Positions 8,223 to 17,135 are shown, counted from the first letter of the stretch. The stretch is DNA of 64,000 nt from a virus (IMGVR_UViG_3300026484_000157:62001-126000), one strand, 5' to 3'. A program made the numbers and translations. Notes: a model not told the origin generated them from the letters alone.

Positions 8223-8897
8223 ATGGAAAAAATAATAGAACAAATGGCACATCTACAACATGCACTAAATTCTAAGATACACCCAGAATGGTATAAGCAA
8301 GGAAATGACTGGGATACTGCAATCATGGTTGAGTCAGCAGAGTTGTCAGATTCTCTGCAATGGAAATGGTGGAAAAATATGGATGACGATTGGTCAAATG
8401 TAGAAGTGGAATTGGTAGATTTATTTCACTTCATACTATCTAAAATGATAGAAAAGAATAAGATGAATATTGTGAACAAAGTGATAACTAGAGCACTTAC
8501 AACATTCCAATTATCAAAGCCAATTGATGACAATGATATGAAAAGAGAACTAGTGCTTATGTTCAACAAATCACTTGTACAAGCTACATTGGAAGATAAA
8601 ATGCATGATGCAATTATGTATTGGTATAAAATGTGGCTTACTATTGGTAAAACAAAAGAAGATATCTTGAAACAATATTTTGTCAAGAACATTCTAAACA
8701 CATTTAGACAAGACAATGGTTATAAAGATGGAAGTTATATCAAAGAATGGGTAGGTAAAGATGGGAGAAAATATGAGGACAATGTAATTGCATTTTACAT
8801 TGCAGATGATTTAAAATTAGATGACACATTTCCAGATGAATTTGCTAAGGCATTGGATGAAGTTTATGCAGATACCAAAATTCATCATCTCAATTAA
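8223..8897 (+). CDS. dut: Dimeric all-alpha dUTPase (MazG-like superfamily)
   Basis: 224 aa; hydrolyses dUTP (and dUDP in this family) to dUMP, Mg-dependent. Metal-binding helix motifs ESAELSDS and EVELVDLFHF are present with the WKWWK segment, and the C-terminal KNILNTFRQDNGYKDGSY is a signature of this family. From memory it is very close to the Campylobacter jejuni dimeric dUTPase. It supplies dUMP and keeps uracil out of DNA. A second, unrelated trimeric dUTPase lies at 27095. RBS leader is AAAGGATTCGGA. Confidence 0.9.
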   Translation: MEKIIEQMAHLQHALNSKIHPEWYKQGNDWDTAIMVESAELSDSLQWKWWKNMDDDWSNVEVELVDLFHFILSKMIEKNKMNIVNKVITRALTTFQLSKPIDDNDMKRELVLMFNKSLVQATLEDKMHDAIMYWYKMWLTIGKTKEDILKQYFVKNILNTFRQDNGYKDGSYIKEWVGKDGRKYEDNVIAFYIADDLKLDDTFPDEFAKALDEVYADTKIHHLN

Positions 8898-9093
8898 AAC
8901 ATATATCTCAGGTCTTATCCTGAGATATAAACCCCACTCTAAATATCTTCATTGTATGGATGGATCAATAATAGAAATTAAACATACAATCACCAATAAG
9001 TGGATTTTCAGGAAATTTTATAATAACATATTGATTGCTGAAAAGTCATACAAGACGGAGAAAGAATTATATAAAGATTCAGGAGTCTTATGA
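8866..9093 (+). CDS. Hypothetical basic protein, start uncertain
   Basis: Up to 75 aa from ATG 8866, which overlaps the dUTPase end and follows GGATGAAG; ATG 8956 would give only 45 aa. Rich in Lys, Ile and Tyr, no recognised domain. A perfect 11-bp stem-loop (8902-8929) lies inside the longer version, so the shorter start or even non-coding status is possible. Confidence 0.35.
   Translation: MQIPKFIISIKTYISGLILRYKPHSKYLHCMDGSIIEIKHTITNKWIFRKFYNNILIAEKSYKTEKELYKDSGVL
8902..8929 (+). promoter_or_regulatory. Perfect 11-bp stem-loop
   Basis: TATATCTCAGG, loop TCTTAT, CCTGAGATATA, just after the dUTPase stop. No T-tract follows, so a mRNA-processing or stabilising hairpin is more likely than a terminator. 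Same 11-bp/6-nt geometry as at 41066. Confidence 0.55.
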
Positions 9094-9110
9094 AACCCAA
9101 GGATAACAAA

Positions 9111-9368
9111 ATGTCAATATTAACAATTGAAAAAAATGCAATGATACAAATCACGAGTGACGAGCTAGATACATACATTAAACATATAAAAAATCTAAAA
9201 ATCGAACATGATCAATATGCAGTAGGATCAATTGATAATCCAAGACATATTGTGGTTGCTCAAAATCAAAAGATAATAGATTACTTAACTGAAACATTCC
9301 CACTTTCTAAGAAAGAAATTAAGAAAATTGCTTCATGTAACATGATCACATTAAAAGAAGGATACTGA
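9111..9368 (+). CDS. Hypothetical protein (85 aa)
   Basis: Start chosen at 9111 because AAGGATAACAAA stands at the right distance; the upstream in-frame ATG at 9090 would place this RBS inside the gene. It contains a helical segment with many Lys and Ile. No family recognised. Confidence 0.6.
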   Translation: MSILTIEKNAMIQITSDELDTYIKHIKNLKIEHDQYAVGSIDNPRHIVVAQNQKIIDYLTETFPLSKKEIKKIASCNMITLKEGY

Positions 9369-9370
9369 TA

Positions 9371-10195
9371 ATGGCAAACCATAAGATTAAGAAAGAATTT
9401 GAAGATTTAGAGATCTTTATCGAGGGTAACAACCCAATTGTTGAATATAAGGGTAAGTTCTATTGGATTGGAGAGGACAAATGTCCTTTTGATCATATAG
9501 ACAATGTCAAAATTGAAAATCAAATAATTCCAGCATTTAGAAAATCTATTGGGATTCAACCACCAATATCTGAGCCATATAACACTCACATGTCACAACA
9601 CACTGAGTTCAAAGATGGAATTATATTAGATAAAGAATTCGGTTATCTTCCAAGTAATAGAAATCGAATTTACAAGAAAATGCTCAATGACAACATAGAT
9701 GAGGAATTCATTGTAACCAAATATGACGATGATAACAACCCAACTAGATATTGTATCAAGAATTCTTGTAACAAATGTGAATACAATGAGATCTGTAAAC
9801 CAGAATTAGAAGAGATTCAATATGAAGGTCACAACCAATCAATAGTTGTATTTGATATTTCTGCCCAAGAACCAGTAATTGCAGCAGCAATAGTACATAG
9901 GGAGCCACGATGGTTGGAAACATTTAGAAACAGATCACAAAGAGAAGAATTAATTGATGTATTTCTAAACATAGTAATTCAAGAAGAATTTGGTCTAGAT
10001 ATTAACCACCATACTGCTTATCAATATTGGGAATTCTTGGAATATATCGTACTAAATGAGGAACTGCTTAGTAGTTTAATCGATATGAATAATTCCTTTT
10101 ATAGAATCAGAGCTAATGAGGAAGTTCCAGAATTAGAAGAGCAGATTAACTTCATGATAGACAAATATAAAGAATTTCTTAAAAGGTATAAATAA
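9371..10195 (+). CDS. Hypothetical protein with Cys cluster
   Basis: 274 aa. A central cluster CIKNSCNKCEYNEIC (four Cys in 15 residues) suggests a small zinc or Fe-S site. The N-terminus has a beta-rich stretch, the C-terminus is helical and acidic. It overlaps the next gene by one base. No function can be assigned. Confidence 0.65.
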   Translation: MANHKIKKEFEDLEIFIEGNNPIVEYKGKFYWIGEDKCPFDHIDNVKIENQIIPAFRKSIGIQPPISEPYNTHMSQHTEFKDGIILDKEFGYLPSNRNRIYKKMLNDNIDEEFIVTKYDDDNNPTRYCIKNSCNKCEYNEICKPELEEIQYEGHNQSIVVFDISAQEPVIAAAIVHREPRWLETFRNRSQREELIDVFLNIVIQEEFGLDINHHTAYQYWEFLEYIVLNEELLSSLIDMNNSFYRIRANEEVPELEEQINFMIDKYKEFLKRYK

Positions 10196-10842
10196 TGAGT
10201 AAAGAACAAATCATCCAGAAAATAAAAGAGTCTTCTGAATATAAGGCTATTGAAGATGGACTGAAACTACAAGTTGAAAACAATATAATTTCAGATTACA
10301 GAATTAATATAAGCGATGATTATATTAATTCGTTCAATGAAGATAGAACGACTGAGGTTAAGCTCATATTAAACATTGATGTGATGCCAACTAACCCATT
10401 AAAGACAACAACTATTCAAGTGAATCCGAGACATGAGACATTGGATATGAAACCAAAATGGGGGAAAAATGACATAGTCATACACAAGAAAACTGGATCA
10501 TTAGGAGTTGTAGATAAAGATGTAAGTTACGAGAAATTCCCAGACTTCAATTGTTGGTGTGCTACTATTAACGGATTCATATATGACTGTAGAGATTGGG
10601 AATCAGCCCCATCTATTAACGGTAGAATTTGTTTGTTTAAAGATGGATCCATAACACTAGTGAATAATATGAAAACTAGAAGATTAGTGACTGAAATCTC
10701 AAGTGGAACACACCCATATGATGCAATAATTAGAATATACAAAGATTTCGACCTATTTTATTCATCAGGGGATGCTCACATTGATTTCAGTAAAATATTT
10801 AGCAATAATGCATTCAACACTAAGGTAGGAAGACATGAATAA
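10195..10842 (+). CDS. Hypothetical protein (215 aa)
   Basis: Beta-rich middle section with KNDIVIHKKTGSLGVV, possibly an SH3/KOW-like barrel, and several Trp and Cys (FNCWCATINGF). TAATG junction with the previous gene and overlap with the next. Not recognised. Confidence 0.6.
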   Translation: MSKEQIIQKIKESSEYKAIEDGLKLQVENNIISDYRINISDDYINSFNEDRTTEVKLILNIDVMPTNPLKTTTIQVNPRHETLDMKPKWGKNDIVIHKKTGSLGVVDKDVSYEKFPDFNCWCATINGFIYDCRDWESAPSINGRICLFKDGSITLVNNMKTRRLVTEISSGTHPYDAIIRIYKDFDLFYSSGDAHIDFSKIFSNNAFNTKVGRHE

Positions 10843-11176
10843 TCAAATGACATCAACTGCACAATTCACTATTGATGAATTATTTGCAATGAATGAATGC
10901 ACGAATGGGACACCAATCAGAAATGAAGATGGATATTTAAAGAAATTTCTGCCTGATGACTGGTCTGATTTTAAACATGATATTTTGATTAATGGACTTC
11001 GAGATCCAATTAAAATTGAGCTTAAAGATTCACTATATACAATAAGTGATGGAGTCCATCGGATAATAGCACTTAAGGAACTTCAAAACGAAGGGCTTTA
11101 TGATAAGGATATTAAGTTAACTGTTTCAGTTACTGTATATAAGATCACAAACAAATTAAAATTCAAGGATAACTAA
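10835..11176 (+). CDS. ParB/sulfiredoxin-fold protein
   Basis: 113 aa, a single ParB N-terminal-like domain: INGLRDPIKIEL, then ISDGVHRIIALKEL, the arrangement (G-x-R-x-P, then D-G-x-H-R) of ParB/Srx nucleotide-binding proteins. There is no HTH or partner ParA, so partitioning is unlikely. Phage relatives act as CTP- or ATP-using nucleases or modulators; the activity here is unknown. Overlaps the previous gene by 8 bp. Confidence 0.6.
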   Translation: MNNQMTSTAQFTIDELFAMNECTNGTPIRNEDGYLKKFLPDDWSDFKHDILINGLRDPIKIELKDSLYTISDGVHRIIALKELQNEGLYDKDIKLTVSVTVYKITNKLKFKDN

Positions 11177-11177
11177 G

Positions 11178-11915
11178 ATGAAAACAACAAACATCATAAT
11201 CGCACATGTTACAAACAAAGACATAACAACCCTATTAATCAATGGTGGATACAATGTACACCCATCGGTTGTGATTGGAACAATCATGGCAGGTAAAGGA
11301 GGAGATGACTCTTTCACTATCCATATTAATAAGGATAAAATAATCACTAAGCCAACTGCACAAGAGTTAGAAACACTTATGACTGCAGGTGTCGAAACTG
11401 TAGAGTTCGATGAACTAGTTAAACAATTCAAGCCAGAAGATGAAAGTCCATTTAAGTCATTATTTGATATCATGGATAATATCATGAAAGAGCGATGTGA
11501 ACAAGATCAGGCTGGATCTGGACTTACTCAAGGGAAGCCAGAGGAAGATACAACATCTAAACCGATAGAAAAACCAACAACATCTGAGGTTGCAGAAGAT
11601 ATCAACGAAAGCTTCTTTAAAAACAAACACAGAACACATTATCTAAAATGGGAAATTGGAAATGGTACATCTATAAGATATTTCTTTTTATATGAGGACA
11701 AGCCAAAGTTAGAAGGCAAATGGGTAATTAAAAATCATGATGACAAGAAATTTCAAATATTTGAAAACAAACAAATTGCAATGTCGATGATTAGATCTCT
11801 TTGTCCATCAACGAAAGCATTGGAGATCACTGGCATTAGAAAACATGATATGTATATCAAGACAATCATGGACGAGAACGGAGTTCTTATTAAAAAAGAA
11901 GAGCAAAAATGTTAA
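11178..11915 (+). CDS. Hypothetical two-part protein
   Basis: 245 aa with two folded parts joined by a low-complexity linker of Glu, Pro, Thr and Ser (about residues 110-145). The first part is beta/alpha, the second contains KWEIGNGTSIRYFFLYEDKP. No family recognised. It overlaps the next gene by 7 bp. Confidence 0.6.
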   Translation: MKTTNIIIAHVTNKDITTLLINGGYNVHPSVVIGTIMAGKGGDDSFTIHINKDKIITKPTAQELETLMTAGVETVEFDELVKQFKPEDESPFKSLFDIMDNIMKERCEQDQAGSGLTQGKPEEDTTSKPIEKPTTSEVAEDINESFFKNKHRTHYLKWEIGNGTSIRYFFLYEDKPKLEGKWVIKNHDDKKFQIFENKQIAMSMIRSLCPSTKALEITGIRKHDMYIKTIMDENGVLIKKEEQKC

Positions 11916-12250
11916 AGGTCGGAACAAAATTCAACCCTAGAACAGAATCAATAGCTTCATCTGAAGTTATTGGTGGATACACAGTCTACTCAAATGGTGA
12001 TGGAGTATTTATTTCAAACTCAGATGGTGATCATAAGGTGGTCTTAGATGATCACAATGCATTCTGTGTACAACAAATACTATCAACAATAATGAAGCCT
12101 AATTTTGGACCTTATGTACTAGAAAATGGTAAAGTTTACTATATTGTTAATGCTCTCAAAACTTCATTTATTTTTGAATCTTTTGAAGATGTAGTTAGAT
12201 TCACTTCAATCATAATGGACATCAGAACAATACTGTTAAAAGAAATCTAG
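11909..12250 (+). CDS. Hypothetical beta-rich protein
   Basis: 113 aa with repeated Gly-rich turns (GGYTVYSNGDGVFISNSDGD) that suggest a beta-hairpin fold. Last gene before a 186-base intergenic region. Not recognised. Confidence 0.6.
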   Translation: MLKVGTKFNPRTESIASSEVIGGYTVYSNGDGVFISNSDGDHKVVLDDHNAFCVQQILSTIMKPNFGPYVLENGKVYYIVNALKTSFIFESFEDVVRFTSIIMDIRTILLKEI

Positions 12251-12300
12251 ATGTTTCAACAATTCCCATTATAAATTAACCTGTTTAATTCAAGAGGAAA

Positions 12301-12325
12301 ACCTCAGCACAATTTCAGCTGAGGT
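12301..12325 (+). terminator. 8-bp stem-loop after 11909 gene
   Basis: ACCTCAGC, 9-nt loop, GCTGAGGT. The only GC-rich hairpin in this gap, followed by GTGGTATAATTTTTATAG. It may end the upstream operon, although the T-run is displaced by 10 bases. Confidence 0.4.
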
Positions 12326-12326
12326 G

Positions 12327-12335
12327 TGGTATAAT
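12327..12335 (+). promoter_or_regulatory. Possible extended -10 promoter TGGTATAAT
   Basis: TG-N-TATAAT with no visible -35, about 100 bases before the sigma-like gene. It would be readable by host housekeeping sigma, unlike the phage-type promoter 40 bases downstream. Confidence 0.35.
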
Positions 12336-12374
12336 TTTTATAGAAATTTGAGAAGAAAATCGTTTAATCTAGTA

Positions 12375-12403
12375 TTAAAACTTTTGAAATTCAATTTTAT
12401 AGG
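12375..12403 (+). promoter_or_regulatory. Promoter TTAAAA-N17-TATAGG
   Basis: Consensus phage promoter with a downstream ATATAA block and the leader AAGGATAACAACATG (class I). Only weak complementarity to the RBS here. Confidence 0.7.
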
Positions 12404-12436
12404 AATATAAGAATTAAACAAATCAAGGATAACAAC

Positions 12437-13441
12437 ATGGCAACAAGAAGAGACTTAGACAGAACAATTTCGGCAATCGCATCAGGTATTTTACAAGTTA
12501 TTGATACATATAATTTAACAGGTGATCTTCCATCAGGAAAAGATACAAACATTGAACCAAACATTGCTAAAATTTTCAACAAAGAATTTGGTTGGGCAAT
12601 TGGTAGAGGCGATTATGAAACTGCAATCGATATGATCTCTGAATGGTACCAAATTTTGTTCCTTGAAAGAGCAGATAAATTGCTTGGGGAATATACACCA
12701 TCTTGGGAAGAAGGACATATATCACCATTATTGGGATATTTAAAGCTTTCAATGATAAGAGCAGCACAACAAGTATCAATTAAATTTACTAAAATTAGAC
12801 AAAGAGAACAACAAGTCAACCCAATTGATGATGAATCTTACGATGATGCACTTAACAGAATAATGAACACTCCAAAAAGTGGAAAGATCATTCATGAAAA
12901 TGACCCTATGATATTAGAGTTGGAAGAAATTATCGAGTATTATGAAGCTAACCCATCTGAGAACAATGATAAGAAACTTAAAAAAGCAAAAGAAAAACTA
13001 GATCTAATATTCAACCCAAAGAAAGTACTTCATGATGTAGATGTATTCTTAAATAAAGAGTTTGATGTTATTGATGAAATTGCTTATGAGAGAATTCTTG
13101 CTGACCTTAAAAAGATAATCAAAGGTAGACAAAATTATGAAATCCAAATTAAAATTCTAGATTTATTGTTAGCAGACTTCGCTCCATCTGAAATTGCAAG
13201 ATTATTAAATGTATCAGCAGCAAAAATATCACAAAGAAAGAAAACATTACTTGATGATATCACAAAACTAGCAAAAAAATATAGTGAAGAGGGTGATTCA
13301 ACATTAGATGAGTTCCTTGAGGACAGACTAAGTAAGAAAAATTCTACTAAATCAAAATCTGGTGTTACTGGTAATAGAAAACAAGAGACTAATGTTGAGT
13401 GTCTTCTAACAACAGCAGCACTAATGGGAATTAAATTATAA
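12437..13441 (+). CDS. Sigma-70-like factor (putative)
   Basis: 334 aa. The C-terminal part contains a region-4-like helix-turn-helix: LDLLLADFAPSEIARLLNVSAAK (two helices about residues 243-265), followed by a basic helix. The N-terminal part (AIGRGDYETAID and the helical stretch after it) is reminiscent of region 2. A mid-section of about 90 residues is charged. This would redirect host RNA polymerase to phage promoters, possibly the TTAAAA-N17-TATAAG family. It is much divergent from housekeeping sigma; a non-sigma HTH regulator is the alternative. Confidence 0.55.
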   Translation: MATRRDLDRTISAIASGILQVIDTYNLTGDLPSGKDTNIEPNIAKIFNKEFGWAIGRGDYETAIDMISEWYQILFLERADKLLGEYTPSWEEGHISPLLGYLKLSMIRAAQQVSIKFTKIRQREQQVNPIDDESYDDALNRIMNTPKSGKIIHENDPMILELEEIIEYYEANPSENNDKKLKKAKEKLDLIFNPKKVLHDVDVFLNKEFDVIDEIAYERILADLKKIIKGRQNYEIQIKILDLLLADFAPSEIARLLNVSAAKISQRKKTLLDDITKLAKKYSEEGDSTLDEFLEDRLSKKNSTKSKSGVTGNRKQETNVECLLTTAALMGIKL

Positions 13442-13459
13442 TCCAAACCAATTTATAAG
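13431..13459 (+). promoter_or_regulatory. Promoter TTAAAT-N17-TATAAG
   Basis: Overlaps the stop codon of the sigma-like gene; 17-bp spacer and GCATAA after the -10. Drives the primase module. Confidence 0.65.
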
Positions 13460-13489
13460 AGCATAACCCAACAAAGGAGTTGCTCTTAT
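13455..13489 (+). promoter_or_regulatory. Inverted repeat pairing -10 with the start codon
   Basis: ATAAGAGCA (13455-13463) and TGCTCTTAT (13481-13489), 9 bp perfect. The left arm is part of the -10, the right arm includes the first two bases of ATG 13488, the RBS AAAGGAG is in the loop. Confidence 0.5.
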
Positions 13490-13949
13490 GCTACTAATAC
13501 ATGAAGTTCTTGAAAAAGAATGTAATATTCAAGTCGACCAAGACACCCCAAGATTAATATCTTCTCCTTTACGATCAGACTCATCACCATCATTTAGAGT
13601 ATTCCCACCAGAATTCGATGATAATGGTGGTCTTGTATGCAACGGTGCATATGATTATGGTAAAGGTAAATCATATTCTTGTTATTCATTTATTAAAGAA
13701 TATCACCAGTATGAAACCAAGAGAGAAGTCCTTGATCACATTAAAGAAGTTTATGGGATAACAATGGATGTAACATTCGAGGAATCTAAAAAGGACAAGG
13801 ATCTACATGATAAAATTCAGATTATTGCCAATTCCAGATTCATTAACAATAATAAGAAGATTAAGGCTCTTGAAAAATCAGTAGTTACATATTATAGAGG
13901 TAACTCTGCCCAGATGGATTTAATAATTGAGAAGTCGTTAATTTTCTAA
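13488..13949 (+). CDS. Primase zinc-domain-like module (N-half)
   Basis: 153 aa. The segment SPLRSDSSPSFRVFP, then GKGKSYSCYSFIKEY and REVLDHIKEVYG follow the layout of the DnaG-type CHC2 domain (usual wording CPFHxDxxPSF), but the metal ligands are mostly replaced, so zinc binding is doubtful. The TOPRIM catalytic half is a separate gene at 44882, so the primase appears split into two polypeptides. This half should recognise template or activate synthesis. The assignment depends on motif order and the existence of the other half. Confidence 0.55.
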   Translation: MLLIHEVLEKECNIQVDQDTPRLISSPLRSDSSPSFRVFPPEFDDNGGLVCNGAYDYGKGKSYSCYSFIKEYHQYETKREVLDHIKEVYGITMDVTFEESKKDKDLHDKIQIIANSRFINNNKKIKALEKSVVTYYRGNSAQMDLIIEKSLIF

Positions 13950-13952
13950 TTA

Positions 13953-13981
13953 TTAAAAAGACCCAATTCAACTTTTATATA
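13953..13981 (+). promoter_or_regulatory. Promoter TTAAAA-N17-TATATA
   Basis: Consensus -35 and 17-bp spacer directly after the primase-module gene. The leader is AAAAAAGGATAAGACAAA. No strong inverted repeat with the RBS. Confidence 0.6.
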
Positions 13982-14015
13982 AAAATATAAACAAATCAAA
14001 AAAGGATAAGACAAA

Positions 14016-14414
14016 ATGGAAAATAATACAGCAATCCAACTTTCAGAACTACACAAACTAATGGAGATAAAAGATCAGCTTTCTAAAATGAAAGTATCAG
14101 AGCTAAATAACATTCTCATAGATAAAACTGCTGATTTAATGGTTAATGCAGATCTTAGTCAAATGGAATATGCAAAACATATTCAAAATGAAATTAATTC
14201 GCTTGTAACTGTAACTGCTCCACTTTCTGCTAAGCAAATATCAGAGTTGCCTATTAAAACTATAGTATCATATGTAAAGGCATATTATGTAGTTACTAAA
14301 ATTGACTGGAATAAAAATTATAGTGATGATGATGCAATGATTGATGTTGATTTCGCTTTTTATTCAGGATTTACTGCAGAATTCTCAGAATTTGTAACTG
14401 GTATAATGGACTAA
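14016..14414 (+). CDS. Hypothetical protein (132 aa)
   Basis: Mostly helical, acidic, with MENNTAIQLSELHKL at the start. Four bases separate it from the polymerase gene, so it is co-transcribed and coupled. No domain recognised; a polymerase accessory role would be guesswork. Confidence 0.6.
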   Translation: MENNTAIQLSELHKLMEIKDQLSKMKVSELNNILIDKTADLMVNADLSQMEYAKHIQNEINSLVTVTAPLSAKQISELPIKTIVSYVKAYYVVTKIDWNKNYSDDDAMIDVDFAFYSGFTAEFSEFVTGIMD

Positions 14415-14418
14415 CATT

Positions 14419-16287
14419 ATGGCTGATGTTTATTCTCTTGAAAAAGGTCTGGATCATCTTTATCCAGAATATCAACTACAATATAAAGATAATATTGATG
14501 GGTTTAACAAGACATTTAATCCATCAATGATTGATGTGAATAAAACTATGTTCAAGAAATCTATGGAAATGATAGAGCATCATAAATGGATGAAAGAATG
14601 TAAATTCACACTAGCAACATATACTGATCCAAAAGAGGATTATGAATTAGATATTGAAAAGTTTGACAACATTGATCAGCTAATTGCTCTAATAGACGAC
14701 CGATGTGAAATGCAAGACCCAGAGGATAACCCAGTCCTAAAAGAGCCAAAGAAAATTGTCGCATTCGATTTAGAAACAACTGGTCTTAGAAACAGACATC
14801 AGAGAATTGGTGGTAAAAAAGAGTCACAAGTAGGTATTGTTGGAATATGTGTTGCATATTCTGAAACTGAGGGTTATTATATACCAATTAAACATAATGA
14901 GTTAGATGGCATTAAGAATTGGACTATTCAAGATGCAGTTAAGCTTATCAATTATTTCCAACAAGATAACCATCTGGTAATATGGCACAATGCAATATAC
15001 GATTTATTTGTAAGTATATCATCAGGTGTAACTTTGAATAAATCAATGAACCATGATACCTATTTATTATGGAAGATGACATTTGAGGAAGAATTTAGCA
15101 ATCTATTTCAATACGGACTAAAGCTCTTATCAGAAAGATTCCTTAAAAGAAAAATGCAGACAATTAACGATCTGCTTGGTGTTGATGCGAAAGCACACAT
15201 AGAATTTCAGAGATTACCATCTGTAAATGCAGTAACCTATGCAGTGTCTGATGCAACTAACACTTATGCACTTTGGAAATATCTATTTAGCAAAAAATTC
15301 AGAAGAAACCCATATACTAAACAGCCAATAGCAACTAGACTGGAAATGCGATCTATCTATGATTCATTATCAATGCTAAGTACTGGGATTCCAATAAACA
15401 CAAGTCATGCAATCCCAATGCTGAAAACAATTTACAGAAGACAAATATTATTACAGAGTAAATTTGACCAATTGGTAGGTGATGGATTCACAGTAATAAC
15501 TAGTGATGAAAAATGTGGAATGTATATTGGTAAAACAATAATGGGTGCTTGGGAAGAGTCAGGAAAAGACAAAGATCAGGGATATAAATTTTTGGAAGAA
15601 AAATTTGGAATGAAGATGACTGTTAGAAATGGTGCAGGTGGAGTGAAAAAAGAGACATTCTCAAATGCTGATTCAGTTCTTGAAGCATTACTTAAATCTC
15701 TCCCAAATATGGATTTCATTAAAGATGAACAGAAGAAATCTTTAACATCAATCATTAAATATATACAAGCATATCGATCATTAGACCATGAAAGATCTGG
15801 ATATCTTGGAATAATAAGATCAGTAACATTGGATGATAGAGGATATCCTTTTGTTCACAACTCGCTGAACCTTAATGGTACCGACTGTGTAATAAAAGAT
15901 ACACCAATAAACATAAGAGTTAACAAATCTAATAAGCCAATATCCACGACGATGGACAAGCTAGATAGATATTGTGATTATGATGATCTTGAGGGCGAAT
16001 ATGAGTTTAATGAATACATAGAAATTGAAACTATTGATGGCTGGGTACATATAACTCATTTTGTTACTAAACATAAAGACACAATTGAAATATCAACTAA
16101 ATCAAGATCTATTGGTGTAGCAACTAGACATAGATTCATGAATGAAAATGACAGATGGATATATGCTAATGAATTGAAAATTGGGGATTTTGTCAAAACA
16201 ATAGATGGTTATGAAGAGGTTACAAAGATAATCAATTTAAAAGGACAAATGACATATGATATTGTCACCAACCACAAACAATTATAA
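14419..16287 (+). CDS. polA: Family A DNA polymerase, N-terminal fragment plus N-intein
   Basis: 622 aa. Residues 110-290 form a DEDD 3'-5' exonuclease: D117/E119 in AFDLETTG, D195 in WHNAIYDL, D278 in YAVSDATN. Residues 300-489 correspond to the thumb of a Pol I-type enzyme. At residue 490 the chain enters an intein after LNLNGTD with CVIKDTPI; the intein block TKHKDTIEISTKSRSIGVATRH is Hint-like. The frame stops after MTYDIVTNHKQL, in the middle of the last intein strands. The remainder starts at 17091. Splicing would create GTD-TGRYS, matching the T-x-TGR motif of family A. The palm with the catalytic Asp residues is in neither fragment. Confidence 0.85.
   Translation: MADVYSLEKGLDHLYPEYQLQYKDNIDGFNKTFNPSMIDVNKTMFKKSMEMIEHHKWMKECKFTLATYTDPKEDYELDIEKFDNIDQLIALIDDRCEMQDPEDNPVLKEPKKIVAFDLETTGLRNRHQRIGGKKESQVGIVGICVAYSETEGYYIPIKHNELDGIKNWTIQDAVKLINYFQQDNHLVIWHNAIYDLFVSISSGVTLNKSMNHDTYLLWKMTFEEEFSNLFQYGLKLLSERFLKRKMQTINDLLGVDAKAHIEFQRLPSVNAVTYAVSDATNTYALWKYLFSKKFRRNPYTKQPIATRLEMRSIYDSLSMLSTGIPINTSHAIPMLKTIYRRQILLQSKFDQLVGDGFTVITSDEKCGMYIGKTIMGAWEESGKDKDQGYKFLEEKFGMKMTVRNGAGGVKKETFSNADSVLEALLKSLPNMDFIKDEQKKSLTSIIKYIQAYRSLDHERSGYLGIIRSVTLDDRGYPFVHNSLNLNGTDCVIKDTPINIRVNKSNKPISTTMDKLDRYCDYDDLEGEYEFNEYIEIETIDGWVHITHFVTKHKDTIEISTKSRSIGVATRHRFMNENDRWIYANELKIGDFVKTIDGYEEVTKIINLKGQMTYDIVTNHKQL
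15886..16284 (+). other. N-intein (133 aa) in DNA polymerase
   Basis: Starts at Cys (TGT 15886) directly after GTD and holds an N-terminal splicing block (CVIKDTPINI) and a TRHRF block with the conserved His. Ends at the stop codon before the C-terminal HN block, which is encoded at 17091-17135. Confidence 0.8.
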
Positions 16288-17104
16288 GACAATAAAATCA
16301 TATACAAATGGCTTCACAAATATAAAGAAATTTGTGAAGCTACTACACACTAATAAAGGTTACAACTTTAAGAGATACAACTTCATGTATCCAATCAGAT
16401 TCAAGATAGTTCTGTTCTTATTCATAATGAGGGAGCAGAACTCAATATATAAGTATAAAATTCCAGAAAACTGTAAAATGAGATATGATACTGATAAAAT
16501 CATAATAACATGTCCATTTCATGGAGACTTCAGTCAAAGAATAATAAAACACATAAGTGGTAATGGTTGCCCAAAATGTGCATCAAATATACGGCTGACA
16601 AATGAAGAATTCGACTCGAGATTGAAGTTAATAGATAAAAGTTTGATAAGATTAGATGAATATATTTCAATGGAACATGGACTAGATATAAAATGTATGA
16701 GATGTGGAGATATATTTAATAAAACTCCAAATATATTATTATATGGTAATAGTGGATGTAGTGTATGCAGATCTAAAGAATCTAAAGGTTCATTAGAAAT
16801 TTCACATCAACTAAATCTATTCAAAGTAAGGTATATTAAAGAATATAGATTCAAGGATATAGCAAGAATGCCATTTGATTTTTATTTGCCAGATTATAAT
16901 ATATGCATCGAATATGATGGGGAACAACACTTCACATATAATAATCCATTTAGTTCGTTAGTAGGAAATACTATTAAAAATGACCAAATCAAGAACAATT
17001 TCTGTGCTAAGAACAATATCAAATTAATCAGGATACCCTATACAAGTTATAAGGATATAAGATTAATAATAGTAACAATAAAGGACAACAATGAAAAGAT
17101 ATGA
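16256..17104 (+). CDS. Vsr-like (EDxHD-fold) homing endonuclease
   Basis: 282 aa from 16256 (AAAAGGACAA lies 11 bases upstream); ATG 16428 is an alternative start. Zinc-finger repeats ITCPFHGDFSQ ... GNGCPKC and a second CMRCG ... GCSVC precede a nuclease domain MPFDFYLPDYNICIEYDGEQHF with a C-terminal IKLIRIPY, the layout of Vsr-like homing endonucleases. It sits exactly in the break of the polymerase intein, overlapping the N-intein gene by 32 bp and the C-intein gene by 14 bp. It would spread the fractured intein by cutting uninterrupted polymerase genes. Confidence 0.8.
   Translation: MILSPTTNNYKTIKSYTNGFTNIKKFVKLLHTNKGYNFKRYNFMYPIRFKIVLFLFIMREQNSIYKYKIPENCKMRYDTDKIIITCPFHGDFSQRIIKHISGNGCPKCASNIRLTNEEFDSRLKLIDKSLIRLDEYISMEHGLDIKCMRCGDIFNKTPNILLYGNSGCSVCRSKESKGSLEISHQLNLFKVRYIKEYRFKDIARMPFDFYLPDYNICIEYDGEQHFTYNNPFSSLVGNTIKNDQIKNNFCAKNNIKLIRIPYTSYKDIRLIIVTIKDNNEKI
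16311..16340 (+). repeat. Perfect 11-bp inverted repeat
   Basis: GCTTCACAAAT, 8-nt loop, ATTTGTGAAGC, 24 bases after the N-intein stop, inside the 5' part of the endonuclease frame. It could damp translation of the endonuclease from the polymerase mRNA. Confidence 0.45.
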
Positions 17105-17135
17105 TTATATTGCAAATGGGTTTGTTTGCCATAAC
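17091..17135 (+). other. C-intein of 15 residues
   Basis: An unusually short C-intein (natural ones are mostly about 35 residues), ending with the conserved His-Asn before Thr +1. Confidence 0.75.

Noticed and set aside
8821-8865. Start of the 8866-9093 gene at ATG 8821
   Set aside because: It would overlap the dUTPase by 77 bp without an RBS.
8223-8897. MazZ (dGTP pyrophosphatase of Z-genome phages) as the name of the MazG-superfamily protein
   Set aside because: The C-terminal segment KNILNTFRQDNGYKDGSY is specific to dimeric dUTPases, so dUTPase is the better call; a MazZ-like role remains only a hypothesis.
10835-11176. Plasmid or prophage partition (ParB) system
   Set aside because: Only a ParB/Srx-like domain without HTH, no ParA and no parS-like repeats.
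16288-17090. Group I intron in the polymerase gene instead of a split intein
   Set aside because: The downstream fragment has its own RBS and ATG, and the joint falls within intein sequence whose N- and C-terminal blocks are both present; the gap is nearly all taken by the endonuclease frame.
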